DNA of 64,000 bases from Thioalkalivibrio sp. ALJT (GTDB taxonomy: Bacteria > Pseudomonadota > Gammaproteobacteria > Ectothiorhodospirales > Ectothiorhodospiraceae), in NCBI RefSeq assembly GCF_000381825.1, contig NZ_KB907122.1, forward strand, positions 310,001 through 374,000, read 5' to 3'. Shown here piece by piece: positions 34,969 to 46,521 of this stretch. Numbering within the stretch: the stretch's first letter is position 1; every line of letters begins with the position of its first letter. The notes beneath the pieces are model-generated. The model saw only the letters and a list, made by a program, of their open reading frames with translations, was not told where the DNA came from and searched no databases. Both the position numbers and the translations under genes were made by a program.

Positions 34969-36627
34969 TCAAAGGCGCCGACGCGAATCGTCTTCGTCTT
35001 GCGCCTCGGGGGCATCGTCGTCCACATCATAGTCCTCATGGACACGATCCGGCGGCACGGTCCATGGCTCGCTGGGCAGGATCCTGTGTTCTCCGGGCCG
35101 CGGGGCGTAGCGCTCCGTCTCCAGGCCCCGAATCAGACCTACGACCATCATCAGCATGACCAGCGAAAACGGCAGTGCGGCCAGGATGACCGCGTTCTGC
35201 AACACCTCCAGCCCCCCGGCCACCAGCAACACCCCGGTGACCACCCCGATCACCGCGCCCCAGAGGATCAGGTGTATCGAGCGGTGTTCGGTGGACCCAT
35301 GGGCCAGCAGCGTATTAATCACCACGATGCCGGCGTTCGCAGAGGTCAGCAGGTAGGTGGCAATCAGGATCGTGATTAGAATCGCCCCGACCTGCCCGAT
35401 CCACCACGGCTCCAGGGTCTCCATGGTGGCGAAGGTCGCCATGGTCAGGTCCTCAGAGACGCGCTCGGCGATGTTCCCGATCCCCTCCACCTCGGCGTGC
35501 AAGGCCGTCCCGCCCAGCATGCCAAGCCAGAAGAAAGTGATCAGGGTCGGCACCAGCAGGACCCCCATCACGAATTCGCGCAGCGTGCGCCCCCGCGAGA
35601 TACGCGCAATGAACAGGCCGACGAAGGGTGCCCAGGCCAGCCACCAGCCCCAGTAAAAGACCGTCCAGTCGGAATGCCACTCATCCATGTGATGGGCATG
35701 GGTGTAGAGCGACAGCCCCAGCAGGTTCTGCAAATAACTGCCGCTGGACTGCACCACCAGGGCCAGCAGGTACTGGGTCGGGCCCCAGACCAGCAGCAAT
35801 CCCAGCAGGGCCACGCTAAACCAGAGATTGGCCTGACTGACGCGCTGCACACCGGACTGCATGCCGGCCACCACCGAGACGATGGCCACCACCGTCAACA
35901 GGGCTGTCAGCATCAGCAGTCCGCGGTCGCCCTCCAGGGTGAGCCCGATGGTCTGGGCCAGCCCGGTCTCCAGCTGCTGGATCCCCAGCCCCAACGTGGT
36001 CGCAATACCGAACACGGTGGCGATGATTGCCAGCAGATCGACCAGATCCCCCGGCCAGGTATGGCTGTACTTTCCGATCAGGGGGTGCAGCGCAGAACGC
36101 AAAGCCAGCGGCTGGCCCTTGCGAAATCCGAAATAGGCCAGGATCAGGGCCAGCAGCGCGAACACCCCCCAGGCATTCAGCCCCCAGTGGAAATAGGTCA
36201 GCACCATGGACATGTCAGCGGCTGCGGCCTGTTCGTCGTTGCTCCCCAGGAAAGGGTTGCCGCCGTAATGCGACAGTGGTTCCGCCACGGCCCAGAACAG
36301 AAGCCCCACACCCATGCCCGCGGCAAACAGCATCGACAACCAGGACAGTGTGGTGAACTCCGGCACTTCGTCGTCCCGGCCCAGGCGGACATTTTTGTAG
36401 CGCCCGACCCCAAGCCAGACCACCATGGCCAGGAAGAAGGCCATGATGACCACGTAGTACCACTCCAGAAATGGCGTAACGAAGCTGCGCGCATCGCCTA
36501 CGGCCGCGCCCAGTTCATCGGTGCGATAAACCCCCAGCAGGGCGATGATCACCACCAGCAACAGGGCCAGCGGCGCAATACGCGGATTCAGCCCCTTGAA
36601 CGGGCCACGGGTGGCAACGTTATACAT
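34969..36627 (-). CDS. BCCT-family betaine/choline/carnitine transporter
   Basis: Inner-membrane secondary carrier for quaternary ammonium compounds such as glycine betaine, usually driven by sodium or protons, and used for osmoprotection. 552 aa with 12 hydrophobic segments. The signature GMGVGLLFWAVAEPLSHY (about residue 92) and the motif WGWWLAWAPFVGLFIARISRGR (two halves each typical of the family, about 330) are present. A C-terminal acidic tail (VDDDAPEAQDEDD) may be an osmosensory domain. Its start codon lies 10 bp from an F3 repeat, which therefore forms its whole upstream leader. Confidence 0.93.
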   Translation of the reverse strand: MYNVATRGPFKGLNPRIAPLALLLVVIIALLGVYRTDELGAAVGDARSFVTPFLEWYYVVIMAFFLAMVVWLGVGRYKNVRLGRDDEVPEFTTLSWLSMLFAAGMGVGLLFWAVAEPLSHYGGNPFLGSNDEQAAAADMSMVLTYFHWGLNAWGVFALLALILAYFGFRKGQPLALRSALHPLIGKYSHTWPGDLVDLLAIIATVFGIATTLGLGIQQLETGLAQTIGLTLEGDRGLLMLTALLTVVAIVSVVAGMQSGVQRVSQANLWFSVALLGLLLVWGPTQYLLALVVQSSGSYLQNLLGLSLYTHAHHMDEWHSDWTVFYWGWWLAWAPFVGLFIARISRGRTLREFVMGVLLVPTLITFFWLGMLGGTALHAEVEGIGNIAERVSEDLTMATFATMETLEPWWIGQVGAILITILIATYLLTSANAGIVVINTLLAHGSTEHRSIHLILWGAVIGVVTGVLLVAGGLEVLQNAVILAALPFSLVMLMMVVGLIRGLETERYAPRPGEHRILPSEPWTVPPDRVHEDYDVDDDAPEAQDEDDSRRRL

Positions 36628-36637
36628 CCTTGATCCT

Positions 36638-36801
36638 GGAAGCCTGTCAGACTCTGGACAAAGCGGCTGCGCGCGGAAGAGCCGCCCCCTCTCCGCTCTC
36701 TCTCGTTACATGGTACCCACCATGCACCTCGAGAGACCGAACCGGAGGCCTCACTTTCCGGCCCCACGCTGGTGACAATCGTCTCACCCCGACAGGCTCC
36801 T
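36638..36801. repeat. F3 repeat, copy c (about 164 bp)
   Basis: Ends GGAAGCCTGTCAGACTCTGG and CCCCGACAGGCTCCT are inverted copies. The centre carries TCTCGTTACATGGTACCCACCATGCACCTCGAGAG. It lies 10 bp upstream of the BCCT transporter ATG on the minus strand and 47 bp past the stop of the preceding codirectional gene, so it must form the leader or promoter region of the transporter. Confidence 0.75.
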
Positions 36802-36848
36802 GATCATGCGCCCGCACGCGGTACCCGGTTGCGCGCGACGCCTGGCGC

Positions 36849-38015
36849 TCAGAGACCCGACACCTGCGGCGAGCGGGCCCACGTGCCAGCAACGTGCGCG
36901 GCAGTGCGGAAACCCTGAATGACCCGATGCACGAAGGCCAGCTTCTCGATGGCCGCCGCAGTCAGGACGAACGGATAGACATGCGGGTGACCCATGCTGC
37001 GATTGAGGCTGTTCAGGGCACCCGCCAGTGGCAGCCAGTGGTCAATCAGCAGATCGAACGCTTCCGTAGCATAGGCATCGAAGGCCGGCTGCCCGCCGTC
37101 GGCCCGCAGCCGCGCCGATAGCCCGGCCCGAGGCACAATGTCCATACCGTAGGCCGCCGCCGTATCCAGGGTATCCACGATGTGCATATAGTGCGCCCAG
37201 GTCTCCGCCCAGTCCTCCCAGGGGTGAGAGCTGGCATAGGCAGAGACGAATGCATCCTGCCAGTCGGCCGGCGGCCCTGCGGCGTAATGGCGCCGCAGGG
37301 CCGTATCATAATCCTCGCGCTCGTCGCCGAAATGCTCGCGAAACGCCGTGTGCCAGTGGGTATCGCGGATCAGGCGGTCCCAGTAATAGTGCGCGGACTC
37401 GTGCCGAAAATGGCCCAGGATGGTCCGATACGGTTCCGCCATCGCCTCGCGCATGCGCTCACGCACCGCGGGGTCGGCCTCGGCAATATTGAGCGTGATC
37501 AGCCCGTTGGCATGGCCCGTCACCACCCGCCCGCCCTCGCGGAAGTCGGGGTTCGGGTCTGCGAGAAAGTCGAACGCCAGGCCTGCAGGCTCGCTCTTCC
37601 TGGGCACCACCGGCAGCCCCAGCCGCAGCAGGCCGTAGACCAGCCGCCGCTTCTCGACCTCCAGGCGCTCCCACAGACGCGCATTGCCGGGGACACTGAG
37701 ATCCGGAATGGTCCTGTTCAGACGGCAGGCGCGGCAGAAGGGATCCGGGTCATCATGCGGGACCAGCCAGTTGCACACCGCATCCACGGCATAGTGCCGA
37801 CACTGGCGGTACAAACGCCCGGACGGGTCGTCCGCGACCCGCCACAAACCGCCGGGGATCGGACGCCCGCCGGCATCCTTCGCGTCCCCCGCCATCACCA
37901 GTGCCGAGACCCTCAGGGCATCCGGGCGAAACCCCAGCCGGTGCCCGCAGCTGGTACAGATCGTGTTGTCGAAATGCACCGCCTGGTGGCAAACCTCGCA
38001 TTCGAATACCTGCAT
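36849..38015 (-). CDS. Putative zinc-binding metallopeptidase with N-terminal zinc ribbon
   Basis: 388 aa. An N-terminal zinc ribbon has C6xxC9 and C20xxC23; further cysteines C/H follow (CRHY..., FCRACR about residue 95). The catalytic-type motif HESAH lies near residue 205 (LGHFRHESAHYYWD), with an acidic WAETWAHY motif about 60 residues on that could give the third ligand. This is the family called putative zinc-binding metallopeptidase, for which no substrate is known. GGGGGG stands upstream of ATG 38015. The 276 bp upstream contains only the clpB terminator. Confidence 0.78.
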   Translation of the reverse strand: MQVFECEVCHQAVHFDNTICTSCGHRLGFRPDALRVSALVMAGDAKDAGGRPIPGGLWRVADDPSGRLYRQCRHYAVDAVCNWLVPHDDPDPFCRACRLNRTIPDLSVPGNARLWERLEVEKRRLVYGLLRLGLPVVPRKSEPAGLAFDFLADPNPDFREGGRVVTGHANGLITLNIAEADPAVRERMREAMAEPYRTILGHFRHESAHYYWDRLIRDTHWHTAFREHFGDEREDYDTALRRHYAAGPPADWQDAFVSAYASSHPWEDWAETWAHYMHIVDTLDTAAAYGMDIVPRAGLSARLRADGGQPAFDAYATEAFDLLIDHWLPLAGALNSLNRSMGHPHVYPFVLTAAAIEKLAFVHRVIQGFRTAAHVAGTWARSPQVSGL

Positions 38016-38239
38016 GGCACCCCCCGCTGTATGCGCGACATGCGCCCGGAACCCGTTTCCGTCCCCAGCCTACGCCGATCGTCCACGGACGTCGCGAACG
38101 GATGCCCCGCCACGGTGCAAGACACCCGATTCGAGACGGAGTGCGAGCGTCGGCACCCGCTGCGTGACCCGCCCGCGGTGCTGGATTCTTCAGCATACCG
38201 CGTTGTGCAAGCCCGCCTCGCGGGAAAGTCACCGTGGTC

Positions 38240-38265
38240 AAAAAAGGCCCGCGCAGGCGGGCCTT
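38240..38265 (-). terminator. Intrinsic terminator of clpB
   Basis: Stem AAGGCCCGC/GCGGGCCTT with a 4-nt loop. On the minus strand it is followed by TTTTTTT-type sequence; about 27 bp past the clpB stop. Confidence 0.85.
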
Positions 38266-38291
38266 GTACAGGGTCAAGCTGCGATGCTGCG

Positions 38292-40880
<2,589 letters not shown>

Positions 40881-40920
40881 TGGGAAACCCCTCGGTCAAA
40901 TCTTGGTGAACTGACACGAA

Positions 40921-40948
40921 TCATGGGGGCAACCCGGGCGGCTTCAAG
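40921..40948 (-). promoter_or_regulatory. Sigma-32 heat-shock promoter of clpB
   Basis: Minus strand CTTGAA (40948-40943), a 14-bp spacer and CCCCATGA (40928-40921) match the consensus CTTGAA-N13/14-CCCCATNT. Start of transcription near 40915, about 35 nt before the ATG. Confidence 0.85.
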
Positions 40949-40994
40949 GAGGATCGCGACAAACGACCGCCGTTGAGGGGGAGCGGCCAGGGCC

Positions 40995-41058
40995 AGGGGC
41001 CTGTCGGGTTGGGGCGATCGTCGTGAGCATGGGGCAGCAGATCCGTCCCCAATCCGCA
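40995..41058. repeat. F3 repeat, copy d (internally deleted)
   Basis: AGGGGCCTGTCGGGTTGGGG plus CGATCGTCGTGAGCAT of one arm joins directly to GGGGCAGCAGATCCGTCCCC of the other arm, so the central about 100 bp is missing. Eight bases on, an F2 element begins. Both lie between pgeF and the clpB promoter. Confidence 0.65.
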
Positions 41059-41065
41059 TGGCCCA

Positions 41066-41414
41066 CCAGGGAGACGCTGATTGAATCGCACGTCCGCGCT
41101 CGAGTCGCTTTTGCGTGCGTTTAATGCGCGGTGACGGCCGTGCAGTCACTCTGCTACAGGAGAACCGCAACGCCGTTCCCGCGCCCGTTGTTGATCAAAA
41201 AACGGGCGGCCGAGCGCCTGCTTTCAATAGCTTGTGGGGTTGGTGCCCCCCGATTCTGAATGAATATGGCCCGATCCTGCGTTGCGCCCCGAATCCATCA
41301 GAAACGGGCGGGTAGAACCACTACCCGCTGTACGATGCGTCTTGTCTCGGAACGCTTGTCTCCAGAAACTGGGGGCACCCACGCGGACGTGCGATTCAAT
41401 CAGCGTCTCCCTGG
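41066..41414. repeat. F2 element, copy A (349 bp, perfect 33-bp inverted ends)
   Basis: The first 33 bases (41066-41098, starting CCAGGGAGACGCTGATTGAA) recur exactly inverted at 41382-41414. Internal hairpins include GCCCGTT/AACGGGC around GTTGATCAAA (41180-41207) and GCGGGTAG/CTACCCGC (around 41309-41330). No coding capacity supported. The right end lies inside pgeF and carries its last five codons and stop. The second copy at 49268-49615 is about 90 percent alike. Confidence 0.88.
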
Positions 41415-42184
41415 AGTGGCTCGATCCACACCAGCGTGCCCATGCGCCCGGTCTCACCGTCGCGACGGTAGGAAAAGAAGTGTTCCGCCTCGCGGAAGGT
41501 GCAGCGGCCACCGCCGGCCACGCGGCGCACGCCCGCGCGCTCGAGCCGTCTGCGGGCCAGCTGGTACAGGTCCGCCAGCAGACGGCCTGCCCCAGCCGCA
41601 ACAAAGGCGGCCCCGGCCCCCGGGTCCTGCTCCAGGAAGGCCGCGCGGACTTCGGGTCCGACCTCGAAGGCCCCCGGCCCGATGGACGCGCCCATCCAGG
41701 CCTGCACCGGAGCATCCGGACGCCCTGCGTGCAGGGCCTCCAGGGTCGCCTCAAGCACGCCACCGACCAGACCGCGCCAGCCGGCATGAGCCACACCCAC
41801 GGCCCGGCCATCGGCAGTGGCCATTACCACGGGCAGGCAGTCGGCGGTCTGCACCGCACAGACCACGCCGGGGCGGTCGGTGACCACGGCATCGGCCTCG
41901 AGGGTCATGCCCTGCGCCTGCGCCGCCTGCAGATCCTCGGCCCGGACCACCTGCGTGCCGTGGACCTGACGCGGCCAGTCGACCGCCTGCGCAAGCCCCA
42001 ACTCTTGCTCCAGGCGTTGCCGGTTTGCAGCGACACGTGCGCGCTCATCACCCGTGTGCAGGGCCAGGTTCAGCGTGTCCCAGGGGGCGGGGCTGACACC
42101 GCCCCGACGTGTGGTCTGCAGCGCGCGTACCGGCGCCGGCAATGCCGCCGGGGGCGGCACGAGCAGGGACAGGGGCTCAGCCAT
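41396..42184 (-). CDS. pgeF: Purine nucleoside phosphorylase / peptidoglycan editing factor PgeF
   Basis: Laccase-domain protein (YfiH/YlmD family); shown to prevent L-Ser misincorporation in the muropeptide stem in E. coli, and reported as purine nucleoside phosphorylase in other members. 262 aa. Zinc ligands visible: H81 in RQVHGTQVV, C119-type in VQTADCLPV and H137-type in AHAGWRGLVGG. The start at ATG 42184 overlaps the rluD stop by 8 nt (ATGGCTGA). Normal members end near GRMGTLVW; here a tail (IEPLQGDAD) runs into the F2 repeat, which contributes the last codons and TGA. Confidence 0.9.
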   Translation of the reverse strand: MAEPLSLLVPPPAALPAPVRALQTTRRGGVSPAPWDTLNLALHTGDERARVAANRQRLEQELGLAQAVDWPRQVHGTQVVRAEDLQAAQAQGMTLEADAVVTDRPGVVCAVQTADCLPVVMATADGRAVGVAHAGWRGLVGGVLEATLEALHAGRPDAPVQAWMGASIGPGAFEVGPEVRAAFLEQDPGAGAAFVAAGAGRLLADLYQLARRRLERAGVRRVAGGGRCTFREAEHFFSYRRDGETGRMGTLVWIEPLQGDAD

Positions 42185-43136
42185 CCGGATGCCCCCCGGC
42201 ATCGTCGCGCAGGGCGGTCAGCAAAGCCGCGAAATCCGCCGGCAACGGGGCCTCGAAGCTGCAGGGTGCGCCGGTGACGGGGTGTTCGAACTCCAGCCGC
42301 GCCGCGTGCAGGGCCTGGCGCTTGCAGGCCGCCAGGGTCGCACGAATTGCCTCGCTCATGCCCCGGACCGGGCGCGGCCGCCCCCCGTAGGTCAGATCGC
42401 CCACAATCGGATGCCGGACATACGCCATGTGGACCCGGATCTGGTGAGTGCGTCCGGTCTCCAGGCGCACATTCAGGAGCGTGTGGGCCGGGAAGCGCTC
42501 GGCCACGCGGTAATGGGTTACGGCGGGCTTGCCGCCGGCGGTGACCGCCTGGCGCTTGCGGTCGACCGGATGACGCCCGATCGGTTCGTCGATGGTGGAT
42601 CCGCTGATGACCCGGCCCTGCACCAGCGCGCGGTATTCGCGGTGCACCGTGCGCGCCTGCAACTGCCGCACCAGGGCCGTCTGGGCCTCCGGGGTGCGCG
42701 CGACCACCATCAGGCCGGTGGTGTCCTTGTCCAGACGGTGCACCACCCCCGCCCGCGGCAGTTGCGCCAGTTCCGGGGCATGGTGCAGCAATCCGTTGAC
42801 CAGGGTACCGTCGCGATGCCCGGCCGCCGGATGCACCACCAGCCCGGCGGGCTTGTTGATCACCAGTATCGCGGCATCCGCATATACGATGTCCAGCGCG
42901 ATGGGTTCGGGTTCTGCCGCCAGTACCGGCGCATCCGGGGGGCTCAGTTCCACCCGTTCCCCGCCCTGAACCGGCGTGCGCGGACGCGGATGCGCCCCGT
43001 CAACCCGCAGAGCGCCTTCCTTCAGCCACTGCGTCAACTGACTGCGGGAGTACTCCGGAAACAGGCGCGCCAGCGCCGCATCCAGGCGCTGCCCGGCCGC
43101 CTCCTCCGGCAGAAAGGCCTCGCGGGTCGTGCTCAT
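42177..43136 (-). CDS. rluD: 23S rRNA pseudouridine synthase RluD
   Basis: Makes pseudouridines in helix 69 of 23S rRNA (E. coli positions 1911, 1915, 1917), needed for 50S maturation. 319 aa: S4 domain about residues 15-75, catalytic D136 in VVHRLDKDTTGLM, and the REYRALVQG and GRTHQIRVHM motifs. Immediately divergent from bamD, as in E. coli, with pgeF overlapped downstream. Confidence 0.95.
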   Translation of the reverse strand: MSTTREAFLPEEAAGQRLDAALARLFPEYSRSQLTQWLKEGALRVDGAHPRPRTPVQGGERVELSPPDAPVLAAEPEPIALDIVYADAAILVINKPAGLVVHPAAGHRDGTLVNGLLHHAPELAQLPRAGVVHRLDKDTTGLMVVARTPEAQTALVRQLQARTVHREYRALVQGRVISGSTIDEPIGRHPVDRKRQAVTAGGKPAVTHYRVAERFPAHTLLNVRLETGRTHQIRVHMAYVRHPIVGDLTYGGRPRPVRGMSEAIRATLAACKRQALHAARLEFEHPVTGAPCSFEAPLPADFAALLTALRDDAGGHPDG

Positions 43137-43216
43137 CGCCTCGCCCTGCTCGCCGCCACCGGGGCGTGATGTTGTAGAATCCGTGGACTTTGATTCATCT
43201 GTGAGGCCTCGCCGTG

Positions 43217-44059
43217 ATGTTTGTCCCGCAACTGCCGCGCCTGCTCGTCGTTCTGCTCGTGGCTCTCGTGGTCGCCGGCTGTGCCGGAGGGCGCGAAGAT
43301 CCCACGCTGGGCTGGTCAGCCAGCCAGCTCTACGGCGAGGCCAAGAACGCCCTCAATGAGCGCAACTACGACCTGGCCGTCGACTACTACGAAAAACTCG
43401 AGGCCCGTTATCCCTTCGGACGCTACGCCCAGCAGGCCCAGATCGAGATCCCCTACGCCTATTACAAGGCCGGCGAGCCGGAACCGGCCCTGGCTGCAGT
43501 CGATCGCTTCGTGCAGCTGAATCCGCGTCACCCGAACCTGGATTATGCGTACTACCTGCGCGGGTTGATCAACTTCAACCGCCAGCAGGGGATTCTGTCC
43601 AACCTGTTCCCGCGCGACCCCGCCGAGATGGACCCGGAACCCTTTGATCGCGCCTTCCAGGATTTCGACCGCCTGATCCGGGAATTTCCGGACAGCCGTT
43701 ACGCTGCGGACGCCTACCAGCGCATGATCTTTATCCGCAACGCACTGGCCGCCTACGAACTGCGCGTGGCCGAGTTCTACATGGAACGCACTGCCTGGGT
43801 AGCGACGGCCCAGCGCGCCCGCAACATAGTGGCCGTTTATCCCGGCTCCGAGGTCATGCCCCGGGCCCTCTCCGTGCTCTACCGCGCCTACAGCGAACTG
43901 GGTCTGGACGACCACGCCGAGAACACGATGACGGTACTGGAGCTGAACTACCCGGATGCCGCCGTGGCCGCTCGCGCCGGTGAACTGGTCGCGATCGACG
44001 GTCACGAACGCGGCGGCTTGTGGCCCGTGCTGGACCGCATCCCGTTCCTCACCAACTGA
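43217..44059 (+). CDS. bamD: Outer-membrane assembly lipoprotein BamD
   Basis: Essential BAM-complex lipoprotein binding BamA. 280 aa from ATG 43217, with a signal peptide and lipobox VVAGC (lipidated C22). Five TPR-type helical repeats follow (for example LYGEAKNALNERNYDLAVDYY at about residues 38-58). A GTG at 43214 would add one residue; GAGG upstream suits either. Divergent promoter region shared with rluD carries a TAGAAT box at about 43174. Confidence 0.95.
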   Translation: MFVPQLPRLLVVLLVALVVAGCAGGREDPTLGWSASQLYGEAKNALNERNYDLAVDYYEKLEARYPFGRYAQQAQIEIPYAYYKAGEPEPALAAVDRFVQLNPRHPNLDYAYYLRGLINFNRQQGILSNLFPRDPAEMDPEPFDRAFQDFDRLIREFPDSRYAADAYQRMIFIRNALAAYELRVAEFYMERTAWVATAQRARNIVAVYPGSEVMPRALSVLYRAYSELGLDDHAENTMTVLELNYPDAAVAARAGELVAIDGHERGGLWPVLDRIPFLTN

Positions 44060-44295
44060 GCCACCCCCGGGCGCTCGTTCGGTCCGCTTCGGTACAGCGG
44101 AAAGCGTCTACAGGAAGACTCGAAGAGGAGAAGGATGATGCCCCGGGTGTGGGGAGCCGGGGTTGGCTGGTGCCGTTACAGCCCCGAACATCCGCGACAC
44201 CCGCTCATCCTTCCCGTCTGCCCAGCTTCCTGTGAACCGCCCTTGACCTTCTTCGTGCGCTTTAAGGACCCATCAAGCGCACGCGGAACGGTTCT

Positions 44296-44691
<396 letters not shown>

Positions 44692-44817
44692 TCAAACCCC
44701 CGGCCCTGCGCCGCGATTCCCGCCCCCTCGCAACGTTCGAAGCGGCTCCGGATTCACCCCAAAGCGCACGAAGGCACGGAGAAGGGCCCGGTCAAAGCCA
44801 GCGCGCGCCGGTGTGGA

Positions 44818-46512
44818 TCAGTCGGGGTGGTAGCCGGAGGTGATCGGGTAGCGCCGGTCGCGGCCGAAGGCCCGGCGGCTGACACGGACGCCCGGCGGGG
44901 CCTGACGGCGCTTGTACTCGGCCCGGAACACCAGCCGCGCGATGCGCTCCACGGTGACCCGGTCAAAGCCATCGGCCACAATCGCGTCCACCGAGCGCTC
45001 CTGCTCGACAAAGGCCTCCAGCACCGCGTCCAGCACCTCGTAGGGTGGCAACGAATCGGCATCCTTCTGGTCAGGTGCCAGTTCGGCGCTGGGCGGGCGT
45101 TCGATCACCCGCTCGGGGATCGCCGCGCCGCGCGTGTTGCGCCAGCGCGCCAGGCGGTACACCCACTGCTTGGAGACGTCCTTGAGCGGAGCGAAGCCGC
45201 CGTTCATGTCGCCGTACAATGTGGAGTAGCCTACGGCCATCTCCGACTTGTTGCCGGTGGCCAGCAGCAGCTTGCCGCTGCGGTTCGACAGCGCCATCAG
45301 CAGTACCCCACGGGCCCGCGACTGCAGGTTCTGCTCAGTCACATCTCCCGCGTGGGCAGGCATCGCAGCAAACGCCGGTGACAGCCCCTCGAGGAAGTCC
45401 TGCACCATCGGCTCAATCGCGATCTCGTGGTATTCGATCCCCAGCAGCCGGGCCTGCGCCTCGGCGTCCTCGATACTCATGGACGCGGTGTAGCGATACG
45501 GCATCATGACCGCCGTCACAGCGGCCGGACCCAGCGCATCCACGGCCAGCGCGGCCGTCAGCCCCGAATCGATCCCTCCGGACAGGCCCAGCAGGACGCC
45601 GGGAAACCCCGTCTTGGCGACATAGTCGCGAATGCCGATCATCAGGGCCTGGTAGAGGTCGCGGGCATCCGCCTCGTCCGGCTCCGGGCCGGGATCGGCC
45701 AGGGTCGGGCGGATCCCGCAGGCGGACAGATGCATGGTCTCGGGCCGCGGCTGCAACTCGACCCCCGACGGTCCGCGCCCGGCCTGCACCAGCGCATACC
45801 CGGTCGCCCAGGCCGGCAGCACCGCGCGCGCGCCGTGCGCAGCGTCGTGTACGAAGGAGCGGCCGTCGAACACCAGTTCGTCCTGCCCGCCCACCTGGTT
45901 CACGTAGACCACCGGGCAGTCGGTCTCGGCCACGCGCGCGCCCACCACCTGCAGGCGCTCCTCGGCCTTGCCGCGATGATAGGGCGAGGCATTCAGGTTC
46001 AGGATCAGTTCGGCGCCGGCCGCCTTTGCGGAAGCGGCCGGCGCCGCCTGCCAGATGTCCTCGCAGACGGTCAGGCCGATCCGCCAGCCCGCGAGCTCGA
46101 CCACACAGGCCTGCTCGCCGGCAACAAAATAGCGCTGTTCGTCGAATACCGAATAATTGGGCAGGACCTGCTTGGCATAGCGCGCGATCTCGCGGCCGTC
46201 GCGCAGCCACAGCGCGGCATTCACCAGGCCTTGCTCGGTGCTTACGGGCGCGCCAAGGATCACGTCGATGCCCTGCACCGCGCACGTGATCGCCGCCAGA
46301 GTCTGTTCCACCGCGCGCAGGAAGGCCGGGCGCAACAGCAGGTCCTCCGGGGGGTAACCGGTCAGGGCAAGTTCAGGGAAGACCACTGCGCGCGCACCAG
46401 CGGCGCGGGCCTGTGCGATGGCGTCCTCGATCAGGTGGCGGTTGGTGTCCAGCCCGCCCACGATCGGGTTGATCTGGGCCAGGGCCAGCGGCAGGTCATC
46501 GGCAGACGCCAT
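44818..46512 (-). CDS. nadE: Glutamine-dependent NAD+ synthetase
   Basis: Amidates nicotinate adenine dinucleotide to NAD+ with ammonia from glutamine. 564 aa: N-terminal nitrilase-like glutaminase about residues 1-265 (catalytic E in VFPELALTGYPPED, C in LTVCEDIWQ), C-terminal synthetase with PP-loop LLGLSGGIDSGLTAAL (about 300) and a RNTRGAAIPERVI tail. sucD ends 9 bp upstream on the same strand, so nadE likely belongs to the sucCD transcript. Confidence 0.95.
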   Translation of the reverse strand: MASADDLPLALAQINPIVGGLDTNRHLIEDAIAQARAAGARAVVFPELALTGYPPEDLLLRPAFLRAVEQTLAAITCAVQGIDVILGAPVSTEQGLVNAALWLRDGREIARYAKQVLPNYSVFDEQRYFVAGEQACVVELAGWRIGLTVCEDIWQAAPAASAKAAGAELILNLNASPYHRGKAEERLQVVGARVAETDCPVVYVNQVGGQDELVFDGRSFVHDAAHGARAVLPAWATGYALVQAGRGPSGVELQPRPETMHLSACGIRPTLADPGPEPDEADARDLYQALMIGIRDYVAKTGFPGVLLGLSGGIDSGLTAALAVDALGPAAVTAVMMPYRYTASMSIEDAEAQARLLGIEYHEIAIEPMVQDFLEGLSPAFAAMPAHAGDVTEQNLQSRARGVLLMALSNRSGKLLLATGNKSEMAVGYSTLYGDMNGGFAPLKDVSKQWVYRLARWRNTRGAAIPERVIERPPSAELAPDQKDADSLPPYEVLDAVLEAFVEQERSVDAIVADGFDRVTVERIARLVFRAEYKRRQAPPGVRVSRRAFGRDRRYPITSGYHPD

Positions 46513-46521
46513 CGCCGAGGG

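Noticed and set aside
41224-41811. Open frames starting in the F2 element and running into pgeF
   Set aside because: They read antisense or out of frame to pgeF and begin in repeat DNA.
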